Source: Corbicula japonica
Lineage: Eukaryota; Mollusca; Bivalvia; Venerida; Cyrenidae
Assembly (NCBI GenBank): GCA_038501625.1
Contig: JAZAYU010000015.1
Span: 3,680,991 to 3,744,990, forward strand
DNA length: 64,000 bases
Reading direction: 5' to 3'
Of this stretch, positions 12,801 to 23,202 are shown piece after piece. A model generated the notes under the pieces. It ran no database searches. It had not been told where the DNA came from and saw only the letters and a program-made list of their open reading frames with translations. The position numbers and the translations under genes were made by a program. How positions within the stretch are numbered: position 1 is the first letter of the stretch; the number at the start of each line of letters is the position of its first letter.

Positions 12801-14500
12801 CGCTTATTATTAATTCAGATTTCTTTTACTAGTATTTTCATTGGTTGGATACCATGTTTACGTCCAGTTAGATAACTTCAAGAACTGTAATAAATAAAAT
12901 TAACACTAGAAGTTTCGTTCAGTTCTGTTGAACAACAATTACAAACATAGTTTATAAAAACGGTACACACTATTATAGAAGGAGATTTTACCGAAAGATG
13001 TCGGGCCATTAAAAACAGTGGCAACTTTAGATTACACCCAAACTTCCATCATCATCTGGTAGATTTAGATGTGTGGACCGACATGTCCATACTGCAGAAA
13101 CTACCTCACCGGGTTATCTGATAAGCGAAATTTTCGTTATATAGAAAAAAGAAGGCACTTACAGGTTTAATGTGCATAACTTTTTTCTGCTCATCTCAAT
13201 CCTTAGGTGCAAACGGTTTCATAAAATTGAATCTTTGCTTGATATTTATATATTTATTTTATAAATATTGAAGTATATTGCGATAGTCTGTTTTAAGGTT
13301 AAAGTTAACAATCTCAGCCTCCTATATACTCTTTTGAAAATCGTTCAAAATCGGCGATCTGTTCGTTTTTAATGAAATAATTACACTATTTCTATTGAAA
13401 TAAAAGCTTAGGTGCAAACGGATCCAAAAAGAAGAAAAAATTATCTTTCAAGTGATATATTTTTTTCTTTAGAAAAAATATGTTGCGATAGTCTGTTTTG
13501 AGGTTGAAGTTAGACTATTTTTTAATTTTCTCAAAAGGAGGGAGCCGATACATATTGCGCTGAATCGATATTCGTTCTCGCGGCATTTGCCTTGTTTCGC
13601 GGTTGAATGGAGACGGTTTAACAAGGTGCCATTTCAGCATTTAAATAAAAATATTTTACTCCAGCTGTAAAATGAAAAAAACTGCAAATTCGTAAAATCA
13701 CACGATCATGTATAATTTTTGTGAGTTATGAGATTAGACTCAATCAATGCTTTGTGTTTTACTTTCAATATGATTTGGTGTTGTTGTTTTGCTGGTGATA
13801 ATAAAGTTATGATAAATTTCGTAAAGTCAAAATTGTTGTTGTTGTAATATTCATAAAAATATATAATTTTCATTTTGAGGCACCGAAGCTTTAAACGTGT
13901 CCAACCAAAACCGAAACAAATTCTGAATTAATTAAAGTCATCTATATGCATTTATCTATCGGAGGTTGCGAATCATCACTTTTGTCCTTAAAATGCGTAC
14001 AATATGTTTTAAAAAAATTGCTGTTCATTGTTAGCCAAAGGCATTTGGTTGCCGATTTTGCTAATAAAAGTTTGTTGTTGTTGTCTTAGAAAGTATGACA
14101 TTTCACACCTGAGCGAAGTGAATGCAAACGGAGAATATCTCTCAGGTGTTTTTTTCCTGTCAGTGAAAGATTCGAATCCACATTTTTTGGCATCGGTTCC
14201 GCACCTCTCATTAAGTAACTGACACAAATTCGGATGATGGATTCTTCTCAGCGAAAAAACAACAACAACAACCCTGACTTAAGATTAGGTTGCATTAAGG
14301 TAAATAACTCAGTATTCCTCCGTGGTCCATTCGAATGAAGTCCGTTTCAATATATGCTATTTTTTTCTCTTCATCTGGGGGCCTCTTAACCGTTAGAAAT
14401 CGACCTGTTTGTGACTTGTTTGCAGGAATAACATGTCAGGAAAATAAATGAAAGCAATTTCATGCCTATATCTCGTTTGGTAGAGGCGCACTAGTTCCGG
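12800..14500. other. Interior of the 5.8-kb element: no gene recognised
   Basis: Apart from the 205-bp direct repeat this is AT-rich sequence with short CAA/GTT triplet runs (about 13827-13840, 14070-14082, 14256-14272). Short overlapping frames on both strands at 14009-14227 look like chance. Confidence 0.4.
13202..13515 (+). repeat. Direct repeat, two copies about 205 bp apart
   Basis: CTTAGGTGCAAACGG at 13202 and 13407 each precede TTGCGATAGTCTGTTTT and an AGGTTRAAGTTA block, giving a tandem duplication with diverged middles. Confidence 0.6.
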
Positions 14501-15376
14501 AAGAGCGGATGTATATATTTGGCACCGTATTTGCGATACCGCGTTTAAAATAGGGTCTGTTCGGTTAGAGATCAGTAATTTTCTTACAAGTAAGTTAACC
14601 CCCCATTTGCTATGTGTTTTTGAATAGATGAAATGTAGATCTTCACAGTCATATATGGTTGTCTAGAAATTAAGATGATAGAAATCATGTTAAATGTGCA
14701 TTGAATATTGGGAATTTAACATTGAGGTCTATGGGAATTGGATTTACCTTGGTTCAACCATTAAGTTAAATTATCTGAACAAACGTATAATACCGAATTA
14801 GAAAGAATTTGCGTAACCTTACAAGATAGTTAATTTATATTCAAATACAAAGTATTGTCGAGATGATCGAGTCAGAACAGTAAATTTACTGAATAAAATC
14901 AACACTTATTCCTATTTAATATTCTGACTTCAATATGACTAAACTAAATTAATTGATTTGAACACCATTTTGCTTTATTTGTTTGATGGATTTATAAAAT
15001 TAACAGTAGTTTTATTTTACAACAACTTTTTACATTTCTGTATTATTTTAATTGGCTTTTAAAACAAAACAAAAATCTGCCCTTAGGTATTAAATATACG
15101 TCAGCTGGTGTTTTCTTGCACATGATTGTAGTTTAATTGTCCACATCCGGATTAAGTGCCCCGTTAAGCAGGAAACAATTACGTACACTGACCATCCAGT
15201 TTGATCTGATTTACTTCCGTGGTAAAAAAGCATGAGACAGGTACAAAACAGAAAAAATATGCAATTTTAAGTATGCAGAAGGCATTTTACGTCCTGAAAA
15301 GTTTGCTAAATTAATATATTCTTTGAGAATCAATTATCGACTTAAATTGCCTGAGTGGAATTTTTTAATTTAAATA

Positions 15377-15598
15377 TTAACCCTTTCCACCATACACACA
15401 CCTTTATTTCATGGGCGGACAGTGTAGATCCAGATCAGCTGGCACATTCGTGTCGTCTAAACTGTTCGCTTTTCTGACCAAAATGCGACCAGTGCAGATC
15501 CTGATCAGAAGGCACAGATGTGCTATCTGATCTGGATCTACACTGGTCGCACATGCGTAAAAAGTGTATATATGGAGGAAAGGGTTAAGACTGTGGAA
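15377..15598 (-). mobile_element. Double-hairpin MITE (TTAA-flanked), inside the 5.8-kb element
   Basis: Complete copy with TTAA at both ends and CCCTTTCC...GGAAAGGG termini. The first hairpin has lost about 20 bases of its centre. Confidence 0.88.
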
Positions 15599-15749
15599 GT
15601 AAAAACGTTAAAAGTCTTGATAAATGATCAACGTAACACGCAGTATAGTCTGCAATTCTGTTGCTTAATCGGTACATGTATTACCTATCTAGATTTCTTT
15701 TTAAAAATAATTTCGCAAAAAGTGTGTATCACCTTTATTCTGAATGATT

Positions 15750-15979
15750 TCGTGAATGAGGCTCAATCACAGCGGGAAGCCAGAGAAAAGAGATTTTTAA
15801 GTGACAAGGGAAGAGAAAAACCAAATGTTATAACATCTACAGCAGGAAACAGAACGGTTATGAAAACGCCCTCTGCCGGAAAAAAACCACATCAACGCAA
15901 AAGAAAGCGTTCAGAAAGATCGAGTTCACGAACTCCAAAATCTAATCGTCAACTTATTGCAAATAAGAAGGTCGGATAG
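15750..15979 (+). CDS. Possible terminal exon encoding a basic, nuclear-type C-terminus (unidentified)
   Basis: An open frame ending at the TAG of 15977-15979 encodes NEAQSQREAREKRFLSDKGR and onward, finishing with a very basic tail that includes HQRKRKRSERSSSRTPKSNR, a bipartite-NLS-like stretch. It is richer in GC than the flanks and is followed by an AATAAA at 16234-16239, as a last exon would be. Possible acceptor AGs lie near 15720 (after TTTCTTTTT) and at about 15770; neither is strong. The frame extends upstream to an ATG at 15518, but that part reads through a MITE and is unlikely to be coding. No matching upstream exon was found with confidence; a donor-like GTAAGT near 14589 is a candidate for a non-coding first exon. 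I do not recognise the protein. Confidence 0.3.
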
Positions 15980-16841
15980 GACGCGGTGATCAGCCTTTGT
16001 ATAAAAATGCACAAAAATGTCATCGGTTAATGGGGGTAAACACATTTGCCATTTATGATATGTATATATATTTTGAATGTACATGTATTAAATGTTTAAT
16101 GACATTTTAAATACATAAATGGGTTCTGATATTGATTTTTATGGCGGCAATCATACTACTGCTGTCATTGTTGCCATGTAACATAAAATGTATCACCTGT
16201 TAATTGTATTTAAAAACTTTTGGAATGAATGAAAATAAAAATATTAATATAGCAATTAAAGAATATATATTATTTTATATACTGTAATTACCGTCATCCA
16301 CATCCCGTTTTCATTCCATAGGACTTGTAACACAGCACGATAAAGTCAAGAAATAAATTCATAGAAATATCTTAAACATTATGCACAGAAACAGAAAATA
16401 ACAATTAGATGTCTAACATCAGTACGGAAAATAAAATGTATTAATATAAATTTGGCTAATGTAAGTATTTATTATCCGATCCTTTATTATCTATTACATA
16501 TCCTGTCCTCTATAATTTTCAGTGCACTTTTACGTATTTAAATTCCATTTCGGCGGACTAAATTTCCATTTCGCGGTAAATAGCTAGGACTCAAAATTAA
16601 CATTATAAAATTGCGAATTAATTATAAATATTAACTAAAGCCTTCTTTTTATTCGTTTACAGTTCGCCGTTGGATAACTCCATTTCGCTGTACCGCGAAA
16701 TGGAAAATAAACTACAACAACAATCTGAATCGGTACGGTAATTGAAATGATATTGAAAAAGACATTTGGCAAATGTGAATATATTGAGTATTATTAAAAT
16801 GATAAATATGTATATCTTATTTATTAAATGTATCTGGGCGA

Positions 16842-17100
16842 TGTTTTATTCCCTTTCGACGTCCTAGATCTCCATTTCGCGTTACATGGGAATATGAAGA
16901 CGACATTATAAACTGCAATAACTACCGTATAGATAGACAGAACTTGTTGAAATTTAACATATATGTACAATGAATATCTTTTCAATTGTTTATAATATAA
17001 AATCTCTCTTTAAAATGTTCTAAAGTATTATTTTACTTCCATTTCGCCGTAGAATTTCCATTTCGCCCATTTCGCCGTATAATTTCCATTTCGGTGTTTA
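16842..17100 (-). repeat. Right terminal inverted repeat of the 5.8-kb element
   Basis: Inverted copy of 11259-11523. Further CCATTTCGC motifs continue inward at about 16540-16705, including CCATTTCGCTGTACCGCGAA. Confidence 0.85.
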
Positions 17101-17107
17101 CCTCCCC

Positions 17108-17195
17108 GATTTTTCCCGCCATTTTTCAGCTGTTGGAAAATGTCCGATGTATTCAGAATGACTTCCGGTTACGTTTATTTCCCGCCAAATTCTGG
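17108..17195. promoter_or_regulatory. E2F-like and ETS-like motif cluster
   Basis: Directly outside the right TIR are TTTTCCCGCC (17111-17120) and TTTCCCGCCAAA (17178-17189), both good E2F-type matches, with ACTTCCGGTT (17161-17170), an ETS-type core, between them. This resembles a cell-cycle gene promoter, but no adjoining coding exon was identified, so it is motif evidence only. Confidence 0.3.
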
Positions 17196-17307
17196 CTAGA
17201 TACGGTGTTGAGAGTGAGAGGCGTTTTTCTAGGTACTTATGTCCCCACCTCAGGAAACTTCGACAAAATTTCGGATACGTGATTTCCTTTGAAATAAGAA
17301 CCGTTTA

Positions 17308-17332
17308 TGTTGGGACATGCGATTTGTCCCAA
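17308..17332. repeat. Short hairpin GTTGGGACAT...ATTTGTCCCAAC
   Basis: A near-perfect small inverted repeat. The GTTGGGACA phrase also appears in the repeats at 3215-3350 and at the start of the duplicated segments at 6115 and 9225, suggesting a dispersed end motif. Confidence 0.45.
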
Positions 17333-17402
17333 CATTCCATACCTAGTCCCCATATGGAGGGTTAAATGACCATTAAATGTCCCAACATCAACGCTTTCAG
17401 CA

Positions 17403-17404
<2 letters not shown>

Positions 17405-17451
<47 letters not shown>
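17405..17451. repeat. (TC)n microsatellite
   Basis: About 23 uninterrupted CT dinucleotides. It produces spurious Ser-Leu and Arg-Glu open frames on both strands. Confidence 0.98.
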
Positions 17452-17452
<1 letters not shown>

Positions 17453-20039
17453 TGCCATGCTGTTTTAGGGGTTGGTGGTGGGGTGGTGAGTTGGATTTAT
17501 GTAGCTTGGCGCTCTGGCCATTGCGGTACTGGTTTGTTTCCCGGTCTGAGTTTGTATCATTTATTGGCTTGTGTGGTACATGTGTTTGTTATGAGCGTGG
17601 CTTTTCCCGATGGCACCAACAACGCTGCTGTGATAGTAAAATAGATAAAAAGGGATCTTCGGCGGTGAAAATGGAACCTTCAATGCGGTATTATCAGATT
17701 AATACCAATAAGGGACGCAGAAGAAAGGATAACTATTAAATCACGAATTAAATAGTTTATTATTTTCTTCAATATGGGAAAAACTATGAAATATTTGTGA
17801 ACTATTAAGCGTTTGGTCTTGGAGTGATATTATAAACAACAGGTACAGCGATATCATTTTAGTCGCAAGCAATATACGACAGAACGTTTCCCTTTCTATA
17901 AAACAAATAAACATTACATTTATTAAAAGCCAAATTATGTTGTTTTTTTAGTGACAATGTAAATTAATAATCCGGCTAGCTGACTATATCACTTCATTAA
18001 GGGATTAGGCATGAGGAAAGCAAGACAAGTAACTGTAATACAGCGATTATTATATTCGCTCAAATGATAAAACTGAGGCCCGACTGCTAAATCTGTAATA
18101 ATACATGGAACAGGGCAATCTGTTTCTTATTTACTAACTTAGTCTGGCGAATTTTTTTAAAAACATTTTTGGAACAAGGAAACGTAACCAGCAATTAAAA
18201 AGAGCATTGTATTTACTTGGTAAGTGGTGAACAATGATGGTGAAAATATAGTTTTACTGCGTTTATACTGTGGGGTTTAACAAACAGATTGGCCACATAA
18301 AAACATGCCTAGTGTATGATAGCTACATGTACTGTACAGTTGCACATGGAAAGCGTGTTTAATTATACAGTATAAATTGAATAGGCTGTATCTTCCCTTT
18401 AAAGGGTCAACATAATTTGGCAGCGCCTTTCTTTTCAAACATTATTTCTGAATATTTTGACTGTTAAATAGTTCACGGTTATAAACTATTTTAACTGCTG
18501 AAAGTTCACGGTTACAAGAAAATTACAGTTCACTTTGCAACGAAAAGTGTCAAAATTCAAAGCGATGTTATTACTCGGATTCAATTGGTAAAAAAAGTGA
18601 AAGCTGATAACAAGTCTCAAAAAGTACAAAGTTTAAAAACTACGCAACACAGTAATAAGACTTTTCCTACATATGTTATATGGCATTTATTAAAAGTAGC
18701 AACTTAGTATATATAAAATAAGTTTAAAAAGATGAATACGCCATTGATTTTCAACTTTAGACTTTTTATTTGTTCCAACCCACAAAAAAGGTCCACGTAG
18801 TTAACTTAATTATGGTTTATTATGGTAATACAATAGCAAAAATAGAAAACATAAAAATATTTCAATTATGAATAATATGTCTGTTAAAAAGTTGTGAAAT
18901 AAAGACAGTGTTAATGCCAGCGGACTCTTACCTAGCAAATAATATCATAATTTATGAGAACTCAGCCATCATAATTCAGCATTTAACATAATTAGGTAAC
19001 CTATTGTTCTGTTCTAAAAGTGTCTTGCATCGCACCCAAATTTAAACCTATTTCATATATAGCATTTTTAATAATAGAAAAATATATGAGTTTGTTACAT
19101 AAATAAATAACCAATTGAGCATTTACTTTATAACACGTAAATGCTGAATTTATACCAATTCTCAAAGTTGTGCCTACATGTAAGAGCAGACGATTTCGTG
19201 CAGACACGACCACGCCTTCCAGCAACTAATACCTCTTTCAATAAGCGTGAGCCTAGTGCGCCTTAGAACCGGTTGGTCCTCATTCCTATCCGCTCTAGTG
19301 GCATTATTTCAATGCTGTAATTCTGCAGGTTCTCTAGTCTAGTTCTACTAGTAGTGCCTTAATTTTGAATACAGATTTCCCTCCCTGCGTAGCGTTCTAC
19401 AGGGGCAGCTTCAGAGAGGATGAAGTAATGCTGCTCGAATCCCCCTTATGGGACAGCAATGTTTAATTTTCACGGGAATTTTGGTTATAGCTGGAAATTA
19501 TCAGGTAACAACCATAATCTTTCCAAACGAACTGCTTTTCTGATAATCTTGCATCTGACCATGGTTTTAACACATAAACGTTAGAACGATTACTTGGACA
19601 CACAACTTTAAATTAAACATTTAAGGACTTCTCGACCACCCATGAGTTTTGATTTAAAGGACTCTACAATTAGTTAACTTTTGTTTAATTTAAGATCCCA
19701 ATATCATTGATTATGATCAGACTTCTTAATTATTAGACTTTGGTTGGCTGCCAAAATCAGTAAGTCTAAATTTAATTTTATAAGAAACACTAGTTAGTTT
19801 GTGGAAAATTAAAGCAACTGGTTTCGAATGAAAGATTCAAGTGATGCCGATATGTTAGAACTAAATTCTGCTGTCTGCATTAATGAATCCATATATTATT
19901 CCCAAGTTGTTGCGTGCTTCTATTATTGGAAACTCATGATCCAAAAATAACTCTTGAAAAAAGTATCCTAACAAATAAATCACCCACATCGGTAAATAGG
20001 ATTTAATTGATTTTGGGCATACATTTTTTCGCGTCTGTT
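17452..20039. other. Intergenic stretch upstream of the PTPRN-like gene
   Basis: No coding exon, RNA gene or clear repeat recognised. It is AT-rich throughout, somewhat less so at 17460-17700 and 19200-19450. Confidence 0.5.
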
Positions 20040-20285
20040 CCCACGTAGAGAGTGGTCAATCCCATTCTATTGGTATTTTCCTGCCTTTGACGCAAAAATC
20101 GATATACAACCGTGATAGCGACATCGTCATCGTGACGTAATATGCGACCTGCTGAATATTCATAGAGCACCTGTCAGCATCAACAAGCATCCAGAGGACC
20201 AAAATATGTTACTCATTTTCTATTCAAAATTGTAAGGGAATTTAATAAAAAGACGGTAGATGGAATGGATGCTTTGTAAATAAGT
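20040..20285 (+). promoter_or_regulatory. Putative promoter/5'UTR of the PTPRN-like gene, with CRE-like and inverted CCAAT motifs and two uORFs
   Basis: The 250 bp before the start codon hold an inverted CCAAT box (ATTGG, 20069-20073) and a CRE-like TGACGTAA (20133-20140). Both are plausible for a neuroendocrine gene, but single motif matches are weak evidence. Two short upstream open frames follow: 20206-20235 (9 codons plus stop) and 20260-20283 (7 codons plus stop, ending 2 bases before the main ATG). If transcription starts upstream of 20206, both would lie in the 5'UTR and could damp translation. No TATA box stands out and the start site is unknown. Confidence 0.4.
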
Positions 20286-20397
20286 ATGAAGAACAACTAC
20301 TTCGCGATTCTTTCTGGAATTTTACTGTCATATTGTGTAGGAAATTATTCTTGTGTAGCAGCTAACATTGATCGACAATTTCCATTGGGTACAATTG
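20286..20397 (+). CDS. PTPRN: PTPRN/PTPRN2-like gene, coding exon 1 (signal peptide)
   Basis: First coding exon of the IA-2/phogrin-like gene. The ATG at 20286 is the first in this frame after a stop at 20277-20279. The 37 full codons begin MKNNYFAILSGILLSYCVG: a short polar start, a hydrophobic stretch at residues about 5-19, and small residues (VAA, 24-26) that suit signal-peptidase cleavage. The exon ends in phase 1 at a consensus donor (GTAAGT, 20398-20403). Joining its last G to the exon at 56132 restores a glycine and the GCLF start of the RESP18-homology region, the position where family members begin their mature luminal domain. The link to exon 2 is inferred from phase, signal peptide and strand; intron 1 would be 35.7 kb. 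An additional non-coding or alternative first exon cannot be excluded. Confidence 0.72.
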
Positions 20398-21030
20398 GTA
20401 AGTCATTGTCGTAGAGACGCTTGAACTTTCATTATTTCCAATTATGGTATTTTATAACAGTTGTGTGCTTTATGTTATCAAAATTGGAAGAAAATGTATG
20501 CACTTTGGTTAAAGAAGCATTTTTTGTTGTACAAAATGTAAAAAAATTGTAAGACTTGAGCTTTTCTTTTAATAAAACGCCCAAGAGACTATCCCACAGT
20601 TGAAAAATCAGTATCCCGTAGAGGCTTTAATTAAAGCAAATACTTAGGAAGCACAAGAAAACTGGAAAGATGAATGAAGTATATAATTAACAGTAATTGA
20701 TTTATGCAATGCAAAGAAAGAAAACAACAACAACAATAACACAGTTAAGATAAGAATATATTTGATGTGCACACAGGTAACTAACAGTCAGCCCCAACCT
20801 GGTGCTACCCCACATCCTGGCTCTTACCTGAGTATTATTGGCTTATTATTTTTGTAAACAGTTATTGATTGGATCTTTTCTGGATAATCCATTAAGTTTT
20901 CTTAATTATGTTAATCAGTTTTCTTAATGATGTTAAAGAGTTTGCATGACAAACGGATCATGTACATGTATGTATCCTGTCAGAAAAGGCAGCGTCTGTT
21001 GGTAGTCTTGATTCTGAAGTATCATATAAC

Positions 21031-21285
21031 TTAACACTTGCTTCCATATATACACATTTTTACACGTGTGCAACCAGAGACTCCAGAGTAGATCAAGATC
21101 AGCCAGCACATCTGTGCCATCTAATCAGGATCTGCACTGGTCTTATTTTGATCAGAAATGACATAACATTTTAATAAACAAGCAAACAGTGCAGATCCTG
21201 ATCAGATGGCACAGATATGCCAGCTGATCTGGATCTAGACCATTCGCACATGCAATAAAGGTGTGTCAATGAAGGAAATGGTTAA
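21031..21285 (+). mobile_element. Double-hairpin MITE
   Basis: TTAA at both ends, with termini decayed to CACTTGCTTCC and GGAAATGG. It is separated from the next copy by only 31 bp. Confidence 0.85.
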
Positions 21286-21316
21286 AGTATCGAATACCAT
21301 AACTTAAATGTGTAAC

Positions 21317-21558
21317 TTAACCCTTTCCTTGATATATACGCATTTTTACGCATGTGCGACCAGTGTAGATCCAGATCAGCCGGCACATCCATGCCGTCTG
21401 ATCAGGATCTGCACTGGTCGCATTTTGGTCAGAAATAACCTAATGAATCAAAAAGCGAACAGTTTAGATCCTGATCAGAGGGCATAGATGTGCCGGCTGA
21501 TCTGGATCTAAACTGTTTGCCTTAGCAATAAAGGTGTATCTATACAGGAAAGGGTTAA
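21317..21558 (+). mobile_element. Double-hairpin MITE, reference copy (piggyBac-like ends)
   Basis: Best example of the family. TTAA (21317-21320), terminal repeat CCCTTTCCT, a first hairpin running from GCGACCAGTGTAGATCCAGA to GATCTGCACTGGTCGC around a CCGGCACATCC centre, a linker TTTTGGTCAGAAATAACCTA, a second hairpin from GCGAACAGTTTAGATCC to GGATCTAAACTGTTTGC, then AGGAAAGGG and TTAA (21555-21558). TTAA duplication with CCC termini is characteristic of piggyBac-superfamily insertion, so it is probably mobilised by such a transposase (inferred; none is in the window). Strand is set by the linker reading GGTCAGAAATAACC. Confidence 0.9.
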
Positions 21559-22334
21559 TGTCACTGTTTTGAAAAGTGATGCTATTTTCAATAACTTTTA
21601 AAAACCACGAGTAATTTGATCTTCGTTGAAGATTTTCAAAGGTCATATATTGTATTTAGCAAAGTTTATTACTCACTTCAGTTAAATTTATTTTCAGTGC
21701 TCAAATAAATATTTACTAAGTATTTTAAATGCAATAGACAGTTTCACACAATATTTTTTTGTCTTGAAAAATTTGACCACTTATACTTAATTCTACTGCA
21801 TCAAACTGATCCCAAGCTCTGATTTAGGTGGGTTTAAGAGTGGAAAGTCTCCATCTATTAAAGTTATAAAATATATAACTTTTTAAATATTTAAACTTTA
21901 ATATGATGAAAAATAGATTATCTGTTTTAATATCATATGAATAAAACAAAAACTATTATGTTAACTAGAATGATAACTATTGATCTTTTATATTGTTAAT
22001 GCCCCATTCAAGAGATTGAAACTGCTTACAATATTAAATGTAGTTTACTGTTCATTTAAAAATCAGTACCTAATTAGCTAATTCCATGAGCAAGAATGAT
22101 CAATAGCTCCTGATTAGAAATACTGTGAGTTAATCCCTTCAAAGGAAAAACTTATTGTTTAAAAGTTTACAATACAGTACATGTACATGTTCTGTTGTAA
22201 AGAAAAATGGAATATATTACCATCAGTAAAGCTCAGTACTTTTAGACTCCTAGCTGACATATTTTTAACCTGTTACTCTATAGATAGTGCCATCTAATCT
22301 GATGCTGGTACTGTTGAAAATATTGTGCACTGTC
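21559..22334. other. Intronic spacer without recognised features
   Basis: AT-rich; no open frame, RNA or repeat that I can support. Confidence 0.5.
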
Positions 22335-22458
22335 CCCAAGACTATAAAACTGAGCATGGAAACCAGTCTCAAATCGCAAGCATCTGATTGGCTGATTCAG
22401 CCAATCAGATGCTTGAGATTTGAGACTGGTTTACAAACTCAGTTTTATAACCTTCAGC
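22335..22458. mobile_element. Palindromic MITE family 2 (CCCAAG...), copy A
   Basis: Inverted-repeat element: CCCAAGACTATAAAACTGAG at the left and its complement CTCAGTTTTATAACCTTCAG at the right. The inner arms CTCAAATCGCAAGCATCTGA and TCAGATGCTTGAGATTTGAG surround TTGGCTGATTCAGCCAA. Confidence 0.85.
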
Positions 22459-22483
22459 CCTGAACTGACACTGAATATTGAAT

Positions 22484-22716
22484 TTAACCCTTTCCTCCAT
22501 TATATATGCATTTTATCGCACCTGCAGATTGGTATGTCCAGATCAGCAGGCACATAATTTTATGTACCATATGATCTGGATCTGCACTGTTTGCTTTTTG
22601 TTCAGAAATAACCAAATAAATAAATAAGCGAACAATGTAGATCCTGATCAGATGGCATGGATGTGTTGGCTGACCTATTCTGTCTGCCCATGCATATTTA
22701 TTATGTAAAGGGTTTT
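22484..22716 (+). mobile_element. Double-hairpin MITE, 3' end worn
   Basis: Intact TTAACCCTTTCCTCCAT start. The second hairpin is shortened, and the end reads AAAGGGTTTTT instead of TTAA. Confidence 0.8.
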
Positions 22717-22767
22717 TAATATGACGCAAAGAAGCATCTTCTAATTTATCTGGTATACTAACAGGAA

Positions 22768-22962
22768 CTTGAGCATAGTGAACTGATCTAAATCTGCACA
22801 GGTTGCACATGCGCATAAAACCCCTACTGCGTTAAATCAGGTGTGATTTGTTCACTTATTTGTCTAAAACAAATCATTCTCATAAAGCAAATGGTGTAAA
22901 TCCTAATCAAACAGCACAAGTTTGCAGGCTGATCTAGATCTCATTGGCTGCACATGAGATAT
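22768..22962. mobile_element. MITE fragments
   Basis: Two decayed pieces (about 22768-22835 and 22876-22962) with half hairpins such as AATCTGCACAGGTTGCACAT and GCAGGCTGATCTAGATCTCA. Confidence 0.55.
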
Positions 22963-22968
22963 CAGCAG

Positions 22969-23202
22969 TTTCCTTGATATATACACATTTTTACCCATGT
23001 GTGACCAGCGAAGAATCAGATCAGCCGGCACATCCGTACTGTCTGATCAGGATCTGCACTGGTCGCATTTTGGTCAGAAATAACCTAATGAATAAAAAGC
23101 GAACATTTTAGACCCTGATCAGAAGGCACGGATCTGCCGGATAATCTGGAGCTAAACTGTTCGCCCTAGCAATAAAGGTGTATCTATACAGGAAAGGGTT
23201 AA
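22969..23202 (+). mobile_element. Double-hairpin MITE
   Basis: The 5' terminus is reduced to TTTCCTTG; both hairpins and the linker are nearly identical to the 21317 copy, and the 3' end AGGAAAGGGTTAA is intact. Confidence 0.87.

Larger units (their letters stand above)
11259..17100. mobile_element. 5.8-kb element with about 260-bp terminal inverted repeats
   Basis: The left end (11259-11523) and the reverse complement of the right end (16842-17100) align over about 260 bp, by eye roughly 80-85% identical. Both start TAAACACCGAAA and contain CGAAATGGAAATT, a shared TTGTACATATATGTTAAATT core, and GCGAAATGGAGATCTAGGAC. Both ends abut TA, so a TA duplication is possible but unproven. The CGAAATGG motif is repeated subterminally on both sides. 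No transposase frame was seen, so it is non-autonomous or decayed. Inside are degenerate internal repeats (11780-12430, 13202-13515), a MITE (15377-15598) and the basic open frame. The superfamily is unassigned; long TIRs alone do not decide it. Confidence 0.75.

Noticed and set aside
15518..15749. Start of the 153-codon frame at 15518
   Set aside because: This part is MITE hairpin and terminal repeat read through; only the portion from about 15750 looks coding.
17237..17739. Open frames across the CT microsatellite
   Set aside because: They depend on low-complexity Ser-Leu/Arg-Glu runs and have no other support.
22484..22816. 110-codon minus-strand frame
   Set aside because: Entirely within MITE copies; its peptide recurs wherever the MITE occurs.
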